Shown here piece by piece: positions 34,984 through 41,593 of a stretch of DNA of 41,593 bases. Origin of the DNA: Pseudomonas brenneri. GTDB lineage: Bacteria; Pseudomonadota; Gammaproteobacteria; Pseudomonadales; Pseudomonadaceae. The translations under genes were made by a program, and so were the position numbers. The first letter of the stretch is position 1. The number at the start of each line of letters is the position of its first letter. Location of the stretch: assembly GCF_007858285.1 (NCBI RefSeq), contig NZ_VFIL01000021.1, forward strand, positions 1-41,593, in the 5' to 3' direction. A model generated the notes under the pieces. The model saw nothing but the letters and a program-made list of their open reading frames with translations, searched no databases and was not told the DNA's origin.

Positions 34984-35856
34984 TCAGGTAGCCGGTATGG
35001 GGCTGGCCTCGAACAGTTCGGCGATCATCGGGCGGTTGCGCCGGATGCCCAGGCAACACAGGTGGTAGTCGATGGAAAACGGGTGGTCGACAAAAGTGAT
35101 CGGCGTGGTGCCCGGTGTTTCGGCGTATTCCACCGCCGACACAAAACCAATGCCGATACCCTTGGCGATGGCATGCACGATTGCCTCGCGACTATTGAGC
35201 TGCATCACGCAGTTCAGGTCCACACTCAGGCGCTTGCAGCTCTCTTCCACCAGTTGGCGGGTGCGTGAGCTGCGTTCGCGCATGACCCAGCGCTCCTGGC
35301 TGATCTGTTCGACGTGGACCTCTTTCTGCGCCGCCCAGGGATGGTCATCGCGCACCACCGCGATGATCGGGTAACGCCGATACAGCTGCGTATCGAAGCG
35401 TTGGTCAAACTCCGAGAGGGCCAGGATTGCCACATCGATATCAAAGTTGAACAGGCGGTCGAGGGTTTCCTTCTCCGGGGAAAACGAGGTCTCCAGCTCG
35501 ATATCCGGGTGGCGTTGCATCAGCTCGTACGTCAGGTTCATTGCAATCGGCGGCGACACCGCGCCCAGGCGCAGCATCCCGGTCTTGCGCTGCTTGAAGC
35601 TGTGCAGCAATTGCATGGCTTCATCCTCCTGGCCGAACAGGCCCTGGGTGATCCCGTAGAGCGCGTGCCCGGCCGAACTCATCTCGATAAAGCGCCCACG
35701 ACGGTGGAACAACTCCACCGAGAACTGCTTTTCCAGGGCGTTCACCTGCTCGCTGACCGTTGGCTGGCCGACGCTCAAGTACTCGGCGGCGAGGGTGAAG
35801 CTGCCGGTCTTCGCCACCGCATGAAAGGAACGCAGCCACTTGTGGTACTGGTACAT
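34984..35856 (-). CDS. LysR-family regulator of the phosphonate cluster
   Basis: A 290-residue LysR protein. The winged HTH contains RSFHAVAKTGSFTLAAEYL and VGQPTVSEQVNALEKQF. The effector domain begins about residue 90 (GMLRLGAVSPP). It lies between phnX (82 bp downstream) and the transporter gene (37 bp upstream), all on one strand. This resembles LysR regulators linked to 2-aminoethylphosphonate genes. The inducer is presumably the imported phosphonate or phosphonoacetaldehyde; that is inference. Confidence 0.87.
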   Translation of the reverse strand: MYQYHKWLRSFHAVAKTGSFTLAAEYLSVGQPTVSEQVNALEKQFSVELFHRRGRFIEMSSAGHALYGITQGLFGQEDEAMQLLHSFKQRKTGMLRLGAVSPPIAMNLTYELMQRHPDIELETSFSPEKETLDRLFNFDIDVAILALSEFDQRFDTQLYRRYPIIAVVRDDHPWAAQKEVHVEQISQERWVMRERSSRTRQLVEESCKRLSVDLNCVMQLNSREAIVHAIAKGIGIGFVSAVEYAETPGTTPITFVDHPFSIDYHLCCLGIRRNRPMIAELFEASPIPAT

Positions 35857-35893
35857 AACCCATCCTGTTCCAGGGCTCAGCCGAGCCGGTTGA

Positions 35894-37189
35894 TCAACGG
35901 CGGATAAACAGGGCTACCACTGCGCTGCACAGGCAGGCCGAGGTGACGACGATGAAGATCAGCGACGTATTGCCGGTACTGTCGAGCATACTGCCGATCA
36001 GCGGTTCCGCCAGGCCAGCAAACAGATAAGACGAGAAGTTCATCACACCCGTGGCCGTGCCTGCGCGCTTGGCGCCTACCAAGTCCGGGCACAGGGCCCA
36101 GAAGCTGGATGCCGGGCCGTAGACAAAGAACCCGCACAGAAACAGCGCGACCAGGCCGACCGCGCTGTGGGGCGGCAGGCTCCACATCCACAGGCTGGTG
36201 GCGGCGCCGAGGAACATATAGAGCATGATCGCCAGGTAGCGCTTGGAGCCGAACAGCTTGTCGGACACCCAGCCATTGCTCAGGGCGCCGACGGCCATGC
36301 CGACGGGCAGGGCGACGGTGATCCACTTGGGATCGATCATGCTGTCGCCGCTTTTCCAGTTGGCGCCGAGGAAATGCACCGGGACCCACACGATCAAACC
36401 GTAGCGCGCCGCGTTCTGGAAGCCCAGGGACACGGCAGCGATGATCAGGCGCGCGTTTTTCAACACGGCCTTGTAGCGCTGCGCCGAGGTTTCTTCTGTG
36501 CCATGGGCCACTTCATGGCCCTTGTCTTCGGCGTTGGCCACACCGGTATCGGCCAGGGGCTCGAAGCCCAGGTCCTGCGGGCGCTCACGGGCCACCAGAT
36601 AAAACAGGATGCCCCCGGCCAACATCAGCAGGACCGGCAGACGGAAGATCCAGCGCCATTCCAGATGCAGCACCTCCAGCACCACGATGGAGGTCACATA
36701 GGACAGCACCGACGCACAGCCGGCGGCGAATACATAGAAGCCATAGACCCTGCCACGCTCGCTGGCGCTCCACCAATTGGAGATCAAGCGGCTGCCCGGC
36801 GCCCAGCCCAAGGCCTGGAAGTAGCCGTTGATACCCCACGGCAGGATCAACCCGGCAAAGCCACTGGCAAAACTGGTGACCCAGTTGGCGCCACAGGACA
36901 GCACCGCGCCCAGGGTCATGATGCGCCGGCCACCGAACTTGTCGGCCAGGTTGCCGTTGATTGCCTGGCCAATGGCATAGGCCCAGAGCATGGCGGCCGA
37001 GATCCAGCCCAGCACCTCCTTGGTCAGGCCGAACTCGGCCTGTATCCCCGGGATGGCGAAGCCGAAGGTCTGGCGTCCGGTGTAGAAAAACAGGTAACAA
37101 AACATCGCCGCCAGCAGCATGCGCCACTGGGCAACACGGAACGATGCCGAGCGAACGGCAGGGACAGGCAGGGTGTGTGCACGATTCAT
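35894..37189 (-). CDS. MFS transporter of the organophosphate (GlpT/UhpT-like) group
   Basis: A 431-residue transporter with about 12 hydrophobic helices. Family marks include FYTGRQTFGFAIPGI, WAYAIGQAINGNLADKFGGR (the MFS loop 2-3 motif), WGINGYFQALGWAPGSRLIS and NWWSASERGRVYGFY, typical of GlpT/UhpT/UhpC phosphoester antiporters. A central loop holds AEDKGHEVAHGTEET. AGGAA precedes the ATG. An organophosphate-type carrier between a dehydrogenase and phnX suggests phosphonate uptake in exchange for phosphate, which is inference. Confidence 0.87.
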   Translation of the reverse strand: MNRAHTLPVPAVRSASFRVAQWRMLLAAMFCYLFFYTGRQTFGFAIPGIQAEFGLTKEVLGWISAAMLWAYAIGQAINGNLADKFGGRRIMTLGAVLSCGANWVTSFASGFAGLILPWGINGYFQALGWAPGSRLISNWWSASERGRVYGFYVFAAGCASVLSYVTSIVVLEVLHLEWRWIFRLPVLLMLAGGILFYLVARERPQDLGFEPLADTGVANAEDKGHEVAHGTEETSAQRYKAVLKNARLIIAAVSLGFQNAARYGLIVWVPVHFLGANWKSGDSMIDPKWITVALPVGMAVGALSNGWVSDKLFGSKRYLAIMLYMFLGAATSLWMWSLPPHSAVGLVALFLCGFFVYGPASSFWALCPDLVGAKRAGTATGVMNFSSYLFAGLAEPLIGSMLDSTGNTSLIFIVVTSACLCSAVVALFIRR

Positions 37190-37281
37190 GATGTTTTCCT
37201 TATTGTTATTCGCCCCCGAAACCGCAGCTACGGGGTGGCACGCTTTACAGGTGCAAGAGGAAAGACTGAATTGCGTTGGGC

Positions 37282-38373
37282 CTAGGCGGCCCTGGAACCG
37301 ATAAAGTTCTTGCCGCGCGCACCTTGCAGGGCGAAGCGGATCATTGCGGCGGCCTCGGTGGGCGTGACGCCGTAGTCGGTAAATTCGGTTTTTACGTCCA
37401 GGCTATGCAGGAACGTGCGCAGTTGGGCCTGGGCTTTGTCCAGGTCATCGCCAAACACCCGCTGCAATGTGCGATCGCGCGCGGCGTCATGCCCCCACGC
37501 CAACCCCAGCACCAACGGCAAGGTAAAGGAGCAGGCGATGCCATGGGGCAGGCCGTGGTGCAAGGTCATCTCATAGGAAATGGAGTGAGCCAGGGCCGTC
37601 TTGGTATTGGAAAAGGCCAGGCCGGCCTTGAGCGCTGCCAGTGCCATGCGCGAGCGTAACTCCGGATTGCCAAGGTCGCGCCGCAGCTGCGGCAGGCATT
37701 CCAGGATGTCCTCGATGGCCGACACCGCAAAAGTGTCAGAAACCGGGTTGGCGTTGATATTCCAGATCGACTCCAGGGCGTGGGATAAAGCATCGAGCCC
37801 TGTCGACACGGTGACCCCGGCTGGCACCGTGAGCATCAACTGTGGATCAACAATCGCTACCTTCGGCCAGGTGCAGTCCAGGTGCAGGGAATACTTCTTG
37901 TGGCTGGCTGAATCCCAGATCGTCGCCCAGGGCGTCACCTCGCTGCCGGTACCCGCGGTGGTCGGCGCCGCGATCAACGTCTTGCAATGGGCCGGCACAA
38001 ACGGTTGGCCGGTCGCCAGCAACGCCAGCAACTCATCGAACTGCCCGGACTCGGTGCCGACAATCAATGCCTTGGCTGTATCAATCGCACTACCGCCACC
38101 GACGGCCAGCACCACATCACAGCTCCCGGCTTGTTGCCAGAAACGCTCGTAGGTGCCACGCAATTGCGCAACATCGGGATTGGGCTGCACATCCTCGACC
38201 ACATATACCAGACGCTCGCCCAGCAGTGCCTGGATCCGCTCCACCAAGCCCAGCGCACGGGCTTCCGGAAAGGTGACGAGCGTGACGGTCTGCTGCGCGG
38301 TGATACTGGCCAGGTCTTGCAGGCAACCCCAGCCGAAGCGGGTGTCTACCGGGTTGTGGAATCGGGCGGTCAT
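37282..38373 (-). CDS. Iron-type (group III) alcohol dehydrogenase, phosphonoacetaldehyde reductase-like
   Basis: A 363-residue iron-containing alcohol dehydrogenase. NAD-binding is at AVGGGSAIDTAK (91-101). Metal ligands match FucO-type spacing: D194 and H198 in TGLDALSHALE, H263 in LAHSISYE, and H277 in HHGLPHGIA. PTTAGTGSEVTPWA is the conserved core. ATG at 38373 has AGGAA upstream; the frame further up is untranslated. Phosphonate pathways use members of this family to interconvert phosphonoacetaldehyde and 2-hydroxyethylphosphonate. With phnX downstream, oxidation of an alcohol phosphonate to the PhnX substrate is attractive; another alcohol is possible. Confidence 0.86.
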   Translation of the reverse strand: MTARFHNPVDTRFGWGCLQDLASITAQQTVTLVTFPEARALGLVERIQALLGERLVYVVEDVQPNPDVAQLRGTYERFWQQAGSCDVVLAVGGGSAIDTAKALIVGTESGQFDELLALLATGQPFVPAHCKTLIAAPTTAGTGSEVTPWATIWDSASHKKYSLHLDCTWPKVAIVDPQLMLTVPAGVTVSTGLDALSHALESIWNINANPVSDTFAVSAIEDILECLPQLRRDLGNPELRSRMALAALKAGLAFSNTKTALAHSISYEMTLHHGLPHGIACSFTLPLVLGLAWGHDAARDRTLQRVFGDDLDKAQAQLRTFLHSLDVKTEFTDYGVTPTEAAAMIRFALQGARGKNFIGSRAA

Positions 38374-38630
38374 GGCGGGTTCCTGGTTTTTGTTGTTGGA
38401 AGTGGCGCCAATAGTCGGGGAGGGTGGGGAAGAGCTCAAATCGATAGATTGGGGGGTTGGATTGGTTGGGCCGATAGTGGGGGTAAGACGGTTTGCTTGG
38501 GCGAGCTTGCATCTACGTGTGACAGGTGTGTCCTATTTGCCCTGCACTCAGAACCTACACGTGAGTAGGGTTTTTCTGGTTTTTATGTAGACCCATCTTT
38601 AGGCGCAGTGCGTTTGCTAAGTTCGCGTGA
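38374..38630. other. Intergenic region between the phosphonate cluster and the Tae4 gene
   Basis: About 255 bp of lower-GC sequence with no supported gene. It should contain promoters in both directions. A direct repeat of CGATAG is present near 38441 and 38469, close to the dehydrogenase start and with G-rich spacing between. Those two sites could bind a LysR-type protein, but this is weak. No clear promoter hexamer or Shine-Dalgarno is seen before the Tae4 frame. Confidence 0.35.
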
Positions 38631-39158
38631 AAAATCTGCGATGGAAGCGCTGAGTTCAATACCCTATGGAAAAATCACCCGCAAATTTTCGGAGATGCAG
38701 CACCTTGCAGAACTAACGGTGCCAAGAACTTTAGTGATCAATGCGCAATCAATCTCGGTGTTGCACTGCGTAGGTCGGGCGTAGATCTCAGCAGGTTAAG
38801 GGGGATGCGCTATTGTTGGCAGCATCCTAAAAGTGAGGGGCATGTACTGGCAGCAGAAGAAATGGCCAAGGCGTTGAGCAACGCGAATGTTCCCGGCTTG
38901 CAACGGATGAAGAAAGTATCCCCTGAAGACTTTGAGGATGTGTTAGACGGGCAGCGAGGCATCATTTTCTTCAAAGACTTTTGGCGCCGGGGGAACGAGA
39001 CGTTTGGCAATCGCAGTGGTGATCACATCGACCTGTGGAATGGGTGGCGATTGACGGATTGGTTGAGCTATCCGCGTATTCAACTGGGTTTCTCGATTGA
39101 AGGATCATTCTCGGATTATCACGAGTCCAGGGAGATTTGGTTTTGGAAGGTTTTATGA
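38631..39158 (+). CDS. Type VI secretion amidase effector, Tae4-like; start codon missing or unclear
   Basis: An open frame of about 175 residues resembling Tae4 DL-endopeptidase (amidase) effectors that cut peptidoglycan cross-link stems in rival bacteria. The catalytic Cys is residue 38 of the frame (38742-38744), in NFSDQCAINLGVALRRSG. The catalytic His is residue 132 (39024-39026), in NRSGDHIDLWNGWRLT. The C-terminus SREIWFWKVL is typical. The first ATG (38805) excludes the Cys, so the real start must be upstream. In frame there is no ATG, GTG or TTG before the Cys, and a TGA lies at 38628. Deleting one base of the A-run at 38630-38634 would join GTG 38627 to the frame. The downstream gene is coupled by ATGA. 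Confidence 0.82.
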   Translation, partial: KICDGSAEFNTLWKNHPQIFGDAAPCRTNGAKNFSDQCAINLGVALRRSGVDLSRLRGMRYCWQHPKSEGHVLAAEEMAKALSNANVPGLQRMKKVSPEDFEDVLDGQRGIIFFKDFWRRGNETFGNRSGDHIDLWNGWRLTDWLSYPRIQLGFSIEGSFSDYHESREIWFWKVL

Positions 39159-39382
39159 AGGCTTTTAAGGGCGCGCTATTTGTGGTTTTGGTGGTTGCGG
39201 TGACGGTGGGGGTGTTCAACGGCGTGGTTGTGGCGGTTTCGGCTTACTTTGGGCCTTTTTATGAGGGGGATGCGCAGCAGAGTCGCAACTTTGGGATTTG
39301 GTTGTTGGGGAATGGAGTAGTGGTTGTTGCTTCAGCGTTCGTTGGCGTTGTTTGGTATCGCAGGTATTTGCGTCGAGGGTAG
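39155..39382 (+). CDS. Small two-helix membrane protein, candidate immunity factor for the Tae4-like effector
   Basis: A 75-residue protein overlapping the effector stop (ATGA), with GGAAGG five bases before its ATG. Two hydrophobic helices are visible (about 5-30, GALFVVLVVAVTVGVFNGVV, and about 50-70), separated by an acidic loop YEGDAQQSRNFG, with a basic end RRYLRRG. Effector-immunity pairs are usually adjacent, but known Tai4 proteins are larger soluble periplasmic proteins. A membrane protein here is unusual. The inference rests on position only, and an unrelated function is possible. Confidence 0.65.
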   Translation: MKAFKGALFVVLVVAVTVGVFNGVVVAVSAYFGPFYEGDAQQSRNFGIWLLGNGVVVVASAFVGVVWYRRYLRRG

Positions 39383-39437
39383 GTAGCCGTTCTGGCATTT
39401 TATTGCGCACACCCATTGAATCAGTAATGCATGCAGT

Positions 39438-39472
39438 AAAAAGACCTTGGTGTTCCAAGGTCTTTTTGCCTG
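39438..39472. terminator. Bidirectional terminator
   Basis: Perfect 13-bp arms AAAAAGACCTTGG (39438-39450) and its complement (39455-39467) with a TGTT loop. A-run and T-run flank both sides, so it can end transcription from the effector operon and from the minus-strand PH-domain gene. Confidence 0.92.
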
Positions 39473-39476
39473 CCAA

Positions 39477-39848
39477 TCATCCCAGCAGGTGTTTGGAAAT
39501 CAGCCTGGAGATTTCGACAATCGAGGTCTTGCCGGTGAACTCGAATTTCACTTTGCCCAGCGATGAAAAGTAGATCTCCAACTCCGAATCCAGGTCGAAC
39601 GTACCAGAGGTTTCCACCGAGTACGCGACGATGTTCTTGTAGGGCAGGGAGGTGAAGTCTTTCTTGCTGCCGGTGATGCCTTGCACGTTCACGGCGATGA
39701 TGCGCTTGGTGGTGAACACTACGCCGTCGCGCATGGCTTTGTAGGCATCGACTACTTGTTCGTCATCGAGCAACAGCGAGGCAACGCGTTCGGCATACTC
39801 GTTGTTTTGCTTGAGTTTGAAGAAGCCTTTGTTGTTGAAGTCGATCAT
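39477..39848 (-). CDS. Bacterial PH-domain protein
   Basis: A 123-residue soluble protein of the bPH_1 type. The N-terminal helix precedes LLLDDEQVVDAYKAMRDGVVFTTKRIIAVN, which carries the family's FTTKRI motif, and then the strands PYKNIVAYSVETSGTF and LEIYFSSLGKVKFEF. A C-terminal helix ends KHLLG. PH-like folds of this type bind ligands or other proteins; no enzymatic role is known to me. AGGA is upstream. It is the second gene of a two-gene operon, 29 bp after the gene at 39878. Confidence 0.87.
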   Translation of the reverse strand: MIDFNNKGFFKLKQNNEYAERVASLLLDDEQVVDAYKAMRDGVVFTTKRIIAVNVQGITGSKKDFTSLPYKNIVAYSVETSGTFDLDSELEIYFSSLGKVKFEFTGKTSIVEISRLISKHLLG

Positions 39849-39877
39849 TGGACGGTCCTTGTGTGTCTGGGAGGGGG

Positions 39878-40207
39878 CTACAGGATTGCCTTGAGGTAGT
39901 CCTTGAGTGCTTCGAGTGGGAGCTTCAGTTCCTCTAGTGTCGAGGCTTGCTGGACGTCAGTCATAAGCTTTTGCAGCTCGCGGCCCAACACCGTGTTGGC
40001 ACCACCCAAGGTCGCCAGGGCCAGCTTGGTGCATTCATCTACCTTGCGCCGGATGGTTGGCAGGTCGCCACTGCGCACCAGCAACCCAAATACCTCCCGC
40101 TCATACCCGTCCATGACCAGATCATCGCGCAGAATCGGGCTGCCATCTTCGGTCTCATGTACCAGTTTGAGGGCGAATAGAGCAACGGCTTCGAGCGTCA
40201 ATTCCAT
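39878..40207 (-). CDS. Small hypothetical protein paired with the PH-domain gene
   Basis: A 109-residue acidic, mostly helical protein that I do not recognise. ATG at 40207 follows AGGACC; the frame extends upstream to 40249 without a good start. Visible segments: ELTLEAVALFALKLVHETED, GYEREVFGLLVRSGDLPTIRR, and a Leu-rich C-terminus (LPLEALKDYLKAIL). No signal, membrane or catalytic motif. It is the first gene of a two-gene transcript with the PH-domain protein, bounded by a hairpin upstream. Confidence 0.65.
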   Translation of the reverse strand: MELTLEAVALFALKLVHETEDGSPILRDDLVMDGYEREVFGLLVRSGDLPTIRRKVDECTKLALATLGGANTVLGRELQKLMTDVQQASTLEELKLPLEALKDYLKAIL

Positions 40208-40260
40208 GGTCCTGGGTCCTCTTCTATCGGGCGCGGCGGGGGGGATCATTTTTCTGCAGG

Positions 40261-40295
40261 CGAAAAAAAGACCTTGAGTTTCAAGGTCTTTCTTT
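40261..40295. terminator. Terminator-like hairpin upstream of the PH-domain operon
   Basis: AAAGACCTTGA (40267-40277) and TCAAGGTCTTT (40281-40291) with a 3-nt loop and A/T runs outside. It ends minus-strand transcription from the AraC gene. Its core GACCTTG...CAAGGTC matches the hairpin at 39438-39467. Confidence 0.85.
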
Positions 40296-40356
40296 AAAGC
40301 ATTAATGGCTTGATTTGTATAGATTAAATTGGATATCGCGGTAGGTGGGTGTCGTG

Positions 40357-41271
40357 TTATTGCAGCGGTACATATATATCAGTCTGCCATTGATCCTGCG
40401 GGGTCTCGGGATAAACGCTCAGATAATCGAAGAACAGGGGGTGGTCCCGCAGTTCCTCGCCGCTGGTGGGTAGCCAATCGCGGTAGATCGGGTAGATCGT
40501 CTCGCCAATGTGGTCCGTCGAGCCCACGTGGCGCACGACAACGCAACGTCCTCCTGGGATAACGCGCTCGGTTACGCCGAACTCATTTGTGGCCACGGCC
40601 TCGTTAATTTCGCCGCAGAGTGCAAACCGGAATGCTTCGGGCGGGGTTGTATCGGGGTTGCCGAAAGGAATACCAAAGCTGCGACTTGATTGCACGGGCG
40701 ACTGTCCGCTCTGTCTGCGCCACTCGGAAAACTTGCGCACACTCTCGCTGACGAGCCCTGGAGCGCCACAGTGTTCGAGTGCTGCCACTCTGACGGGGTG
40801 AAACTCTACGATTCGTACGTGCATGATGATGCTCCTTGAGAAGTGAGGGATGGTGAACACCGAACTCCAGACCTGCCAACTGGGCTGCTTCCTGAACGCA
40901 CTCGGTGCCATACCGAACGCTCGCCTGAATGCCCTGGAAAAAGCCTCGGGGCTTTCGAAACCTGCACCGAACGCTGTTTCCAGTACCGAATAACCCCGGG
41001 TGGAGGCCAGGCAATGCGCCGCGCGTCGTAGCCGCATTAACTGCACATAGCGTGAAACAGGTACGCCGACGAAGGCGGTGAATTGCCGATGGAAGTGAAA
41101 TGCCGAAAAATTCGCCACTTGGCTCAACGCCTTCACGGACAGGTCACCTTCTAGATTGGCTTCTATATAGGTGAGGACTGCATTGAAGCGTTGTGTGTAC
41201 GCGGCGTTGCTCGACAAGTCAGGCACTGGATGGAGGCTCCTGGGATTTCGGTAGGCATCAGAGTCAGCCAT
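40357..41271 (-). CDS. AraC-family regulator with GyrI-like effector domain
   Basis: A 304-residue Rob/SoxS-type activator. Two N-terminal AraC HTH motifs include SVKALSQVANFSAFHFHRQF and SVLETAFGAGFESPEAFSRAFRRAFG. A GyrI-like/BacT small-molecule domain begins near residue 150 (MHVRIVEFHPVRVAALEH) and ends DIYVPLQ. Such proteins bind cationic or hydrophobic compounds and activate efflux or stress genes. Start ATG at 41271 has only a weak ribosome binding site. No obvious target gene lies beside it; it is transcribed away from the rRNA operon. Confidence 0.92.
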   Translation of the reverse strand: MADSDAYRNPRSLHPVPDLSSNAAYTQRFNAVLTYIEANLEGDLSVKALSQVANFSAFHFHRQFTAFVGVPVSRYVQLMRLRRAAHCLASTRGYSVLETAFGAGFESPEAFSRAFRRAFGMAPSAFRKQPSWQVWSSVFTIPHFSRSIIMHVRIVEFHPVRVAALEHCGAPGLVSESVRKFSEWRRQSGQSPVQSSRSFGIPFGNPDTTPPEAFRFALCGEINEAVATNEFGVTERVIPGGRCVVVRHVGSTDHIGETIYPIYRDWLPTSGEELRDHPLFFDYLSVYPETPQDQWQTDIYVPLQ

Positions 41272-41486
41272 CCCGGCTTGCCTGCGCCTAGCCGTGCTTG
41301 CTGAGGTAGTGATGGGGTTGTCTTGGACGTTTCATAATGGCAACCCAGGCGCTTTGGAAAGAATTTTCAGGCGGGGGTTGACCACGTATTTTAATCCTGT
41401 ACTATTCGCCTCCCGCTGACGAGAGATCTGAAGCGCAAGTGGTTGAAGTTGTTAAGGATTCCTTGAAAACTTCTGAAAATAATCAC

Positions 41487-41514
41487 TTGACAGCAAATGA
41501 GGCTGCTGTAGAAT
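41487..41514 (+). promoter_or_regulatory. Ribosomal RNA operon promoter
   Basis: A consensus TTGACA -35 (41487-41492), 16 bp spacer and TAGAAT -10 (41509-41514). A GC-rich discriminator (GCGCGCCTCGG) typical of stringently controlled rrn P1-type promoters follows. An AT-rich UP-like stretch lies upstream (about 41445-41485). Confidence 0.85.
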
Positions 41515-41550
41515 GCGCGCCTCGGTTGAGACGAAAGATCTTAACCAACC

Positions 41551-41562
41551 GCTCTTTAACAA
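41551..41562 (+). promoter_or_regulatory. rrn leader boxA antitermination site
   Basis: GCTCTTTAACAA matches the boxA used by NusB/S10 antitermination. The leader continues as AACTGAATCAAGCAATTCGT to the end of the window, as in Pseudomonas pre-16S leaders. The 16S rRNA gene itself is beyond base 41593. Confidence 0.88.
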
Positions 41563-41593
41563 CTGAATCAAGCAATTCGTGTGGGTGCTTGTG

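Noticed and set aside
38641..38799. Alternative start of the Tae4-like gene at ATG 38641
   Set aside because: It is in a different frame that stops at a TAG before the conserved region; only a frameshift could connect them.

Overview
The window looks like chromosome of a fluorescent Pseudomonas (P. fluorescens/P. putida type). Signs of this are high GC, the dsbB-cyoABCDE gene order, several families of Pseudomonas REP palindromes (GTGGGAGC / GTAGGAGC cores), and proteins that read like P. fluorescens or P. putida orthologues. It starts inside the 3' end of an IS3-family element and ends in the promoter and leader of a ribosomal RNA operon whose 16S gene would begin just beyond the window.

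Layout. 1-6480: IS remnant, dsbB (disulfide bond formation) and the complete cytochrome bo3 ubiquinol oxidase operon cyoABCDE, each unit closed by a good terminator. 6550-6940: gene-free block with a GC-rich element, a hexamer tract and a perfect REPIN. 6957-17664: a catabolic/import region. On the minus strand are an ABC amino-acid importer (ATPase, binding protein, two permeases), an AruH-like arginine:pyruvate transaminase, a YtcJ-type amidohydrolase and a CobW-type GTPase. On the plus strand are a LysR regulator and an AruI-like 2-ketoarginine decarboxylase. Together they resemble the arginine transaminase pathway with its own importer and two added genes. 17831-19864: an unusual five-heme cytochrome c. 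19897-21708: a hipBA-type toxin-antitoxin module with a visible array of repeated operator-like sites.

21729-33585: a class III aminotransferase resembling P. putida 2-aminoadipate transaminase, a LysR regulator, an orphan amino-acid binding protein, a PAS-GGDEF diguanylate cyclase, a PhoD-like phosphatase, mlaA with a small overlapping gene, a two-component pair, a stand-alone receiver protein, an SDR protein lacking the catalytic Tyr, and an unrecognised gene. 33641-38373: a cytochrome c, then four minus-strand genes: phnX, LysR, an organophosphate-type MFS transporter and an iron-type alcohol dehydrogenase. They suggest uptake and breakdown of a phosphonate through phosphonoacetaldehyde, probably an alcohol such as 2-hydroxyethylphosphonate because no AEP transaminase is present.

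38631-40291 is a lower-GC accessory island. It holds a Tae4-like type VI secretion amidase whose catalytic Cys lies upstream of the first ATG, a translationally coupled two-helix membrane protein that may be its immunity factor, and a two-gene PH-domain operon flanked by two similar hairpins. An AraC/GyrI-like regulator and the rrn promoter close the window.

The most promising candidates for undescribed biology are the phosphonate cluster, the Tae4/membrane-protein pair, the pentaheme cytochrome fusion, and the pairing of amidohydrolase and CobW GTPase inside an arginine-transaminase locus. All identities come from reading the sequence and recalled family knowledge; no database search was run.
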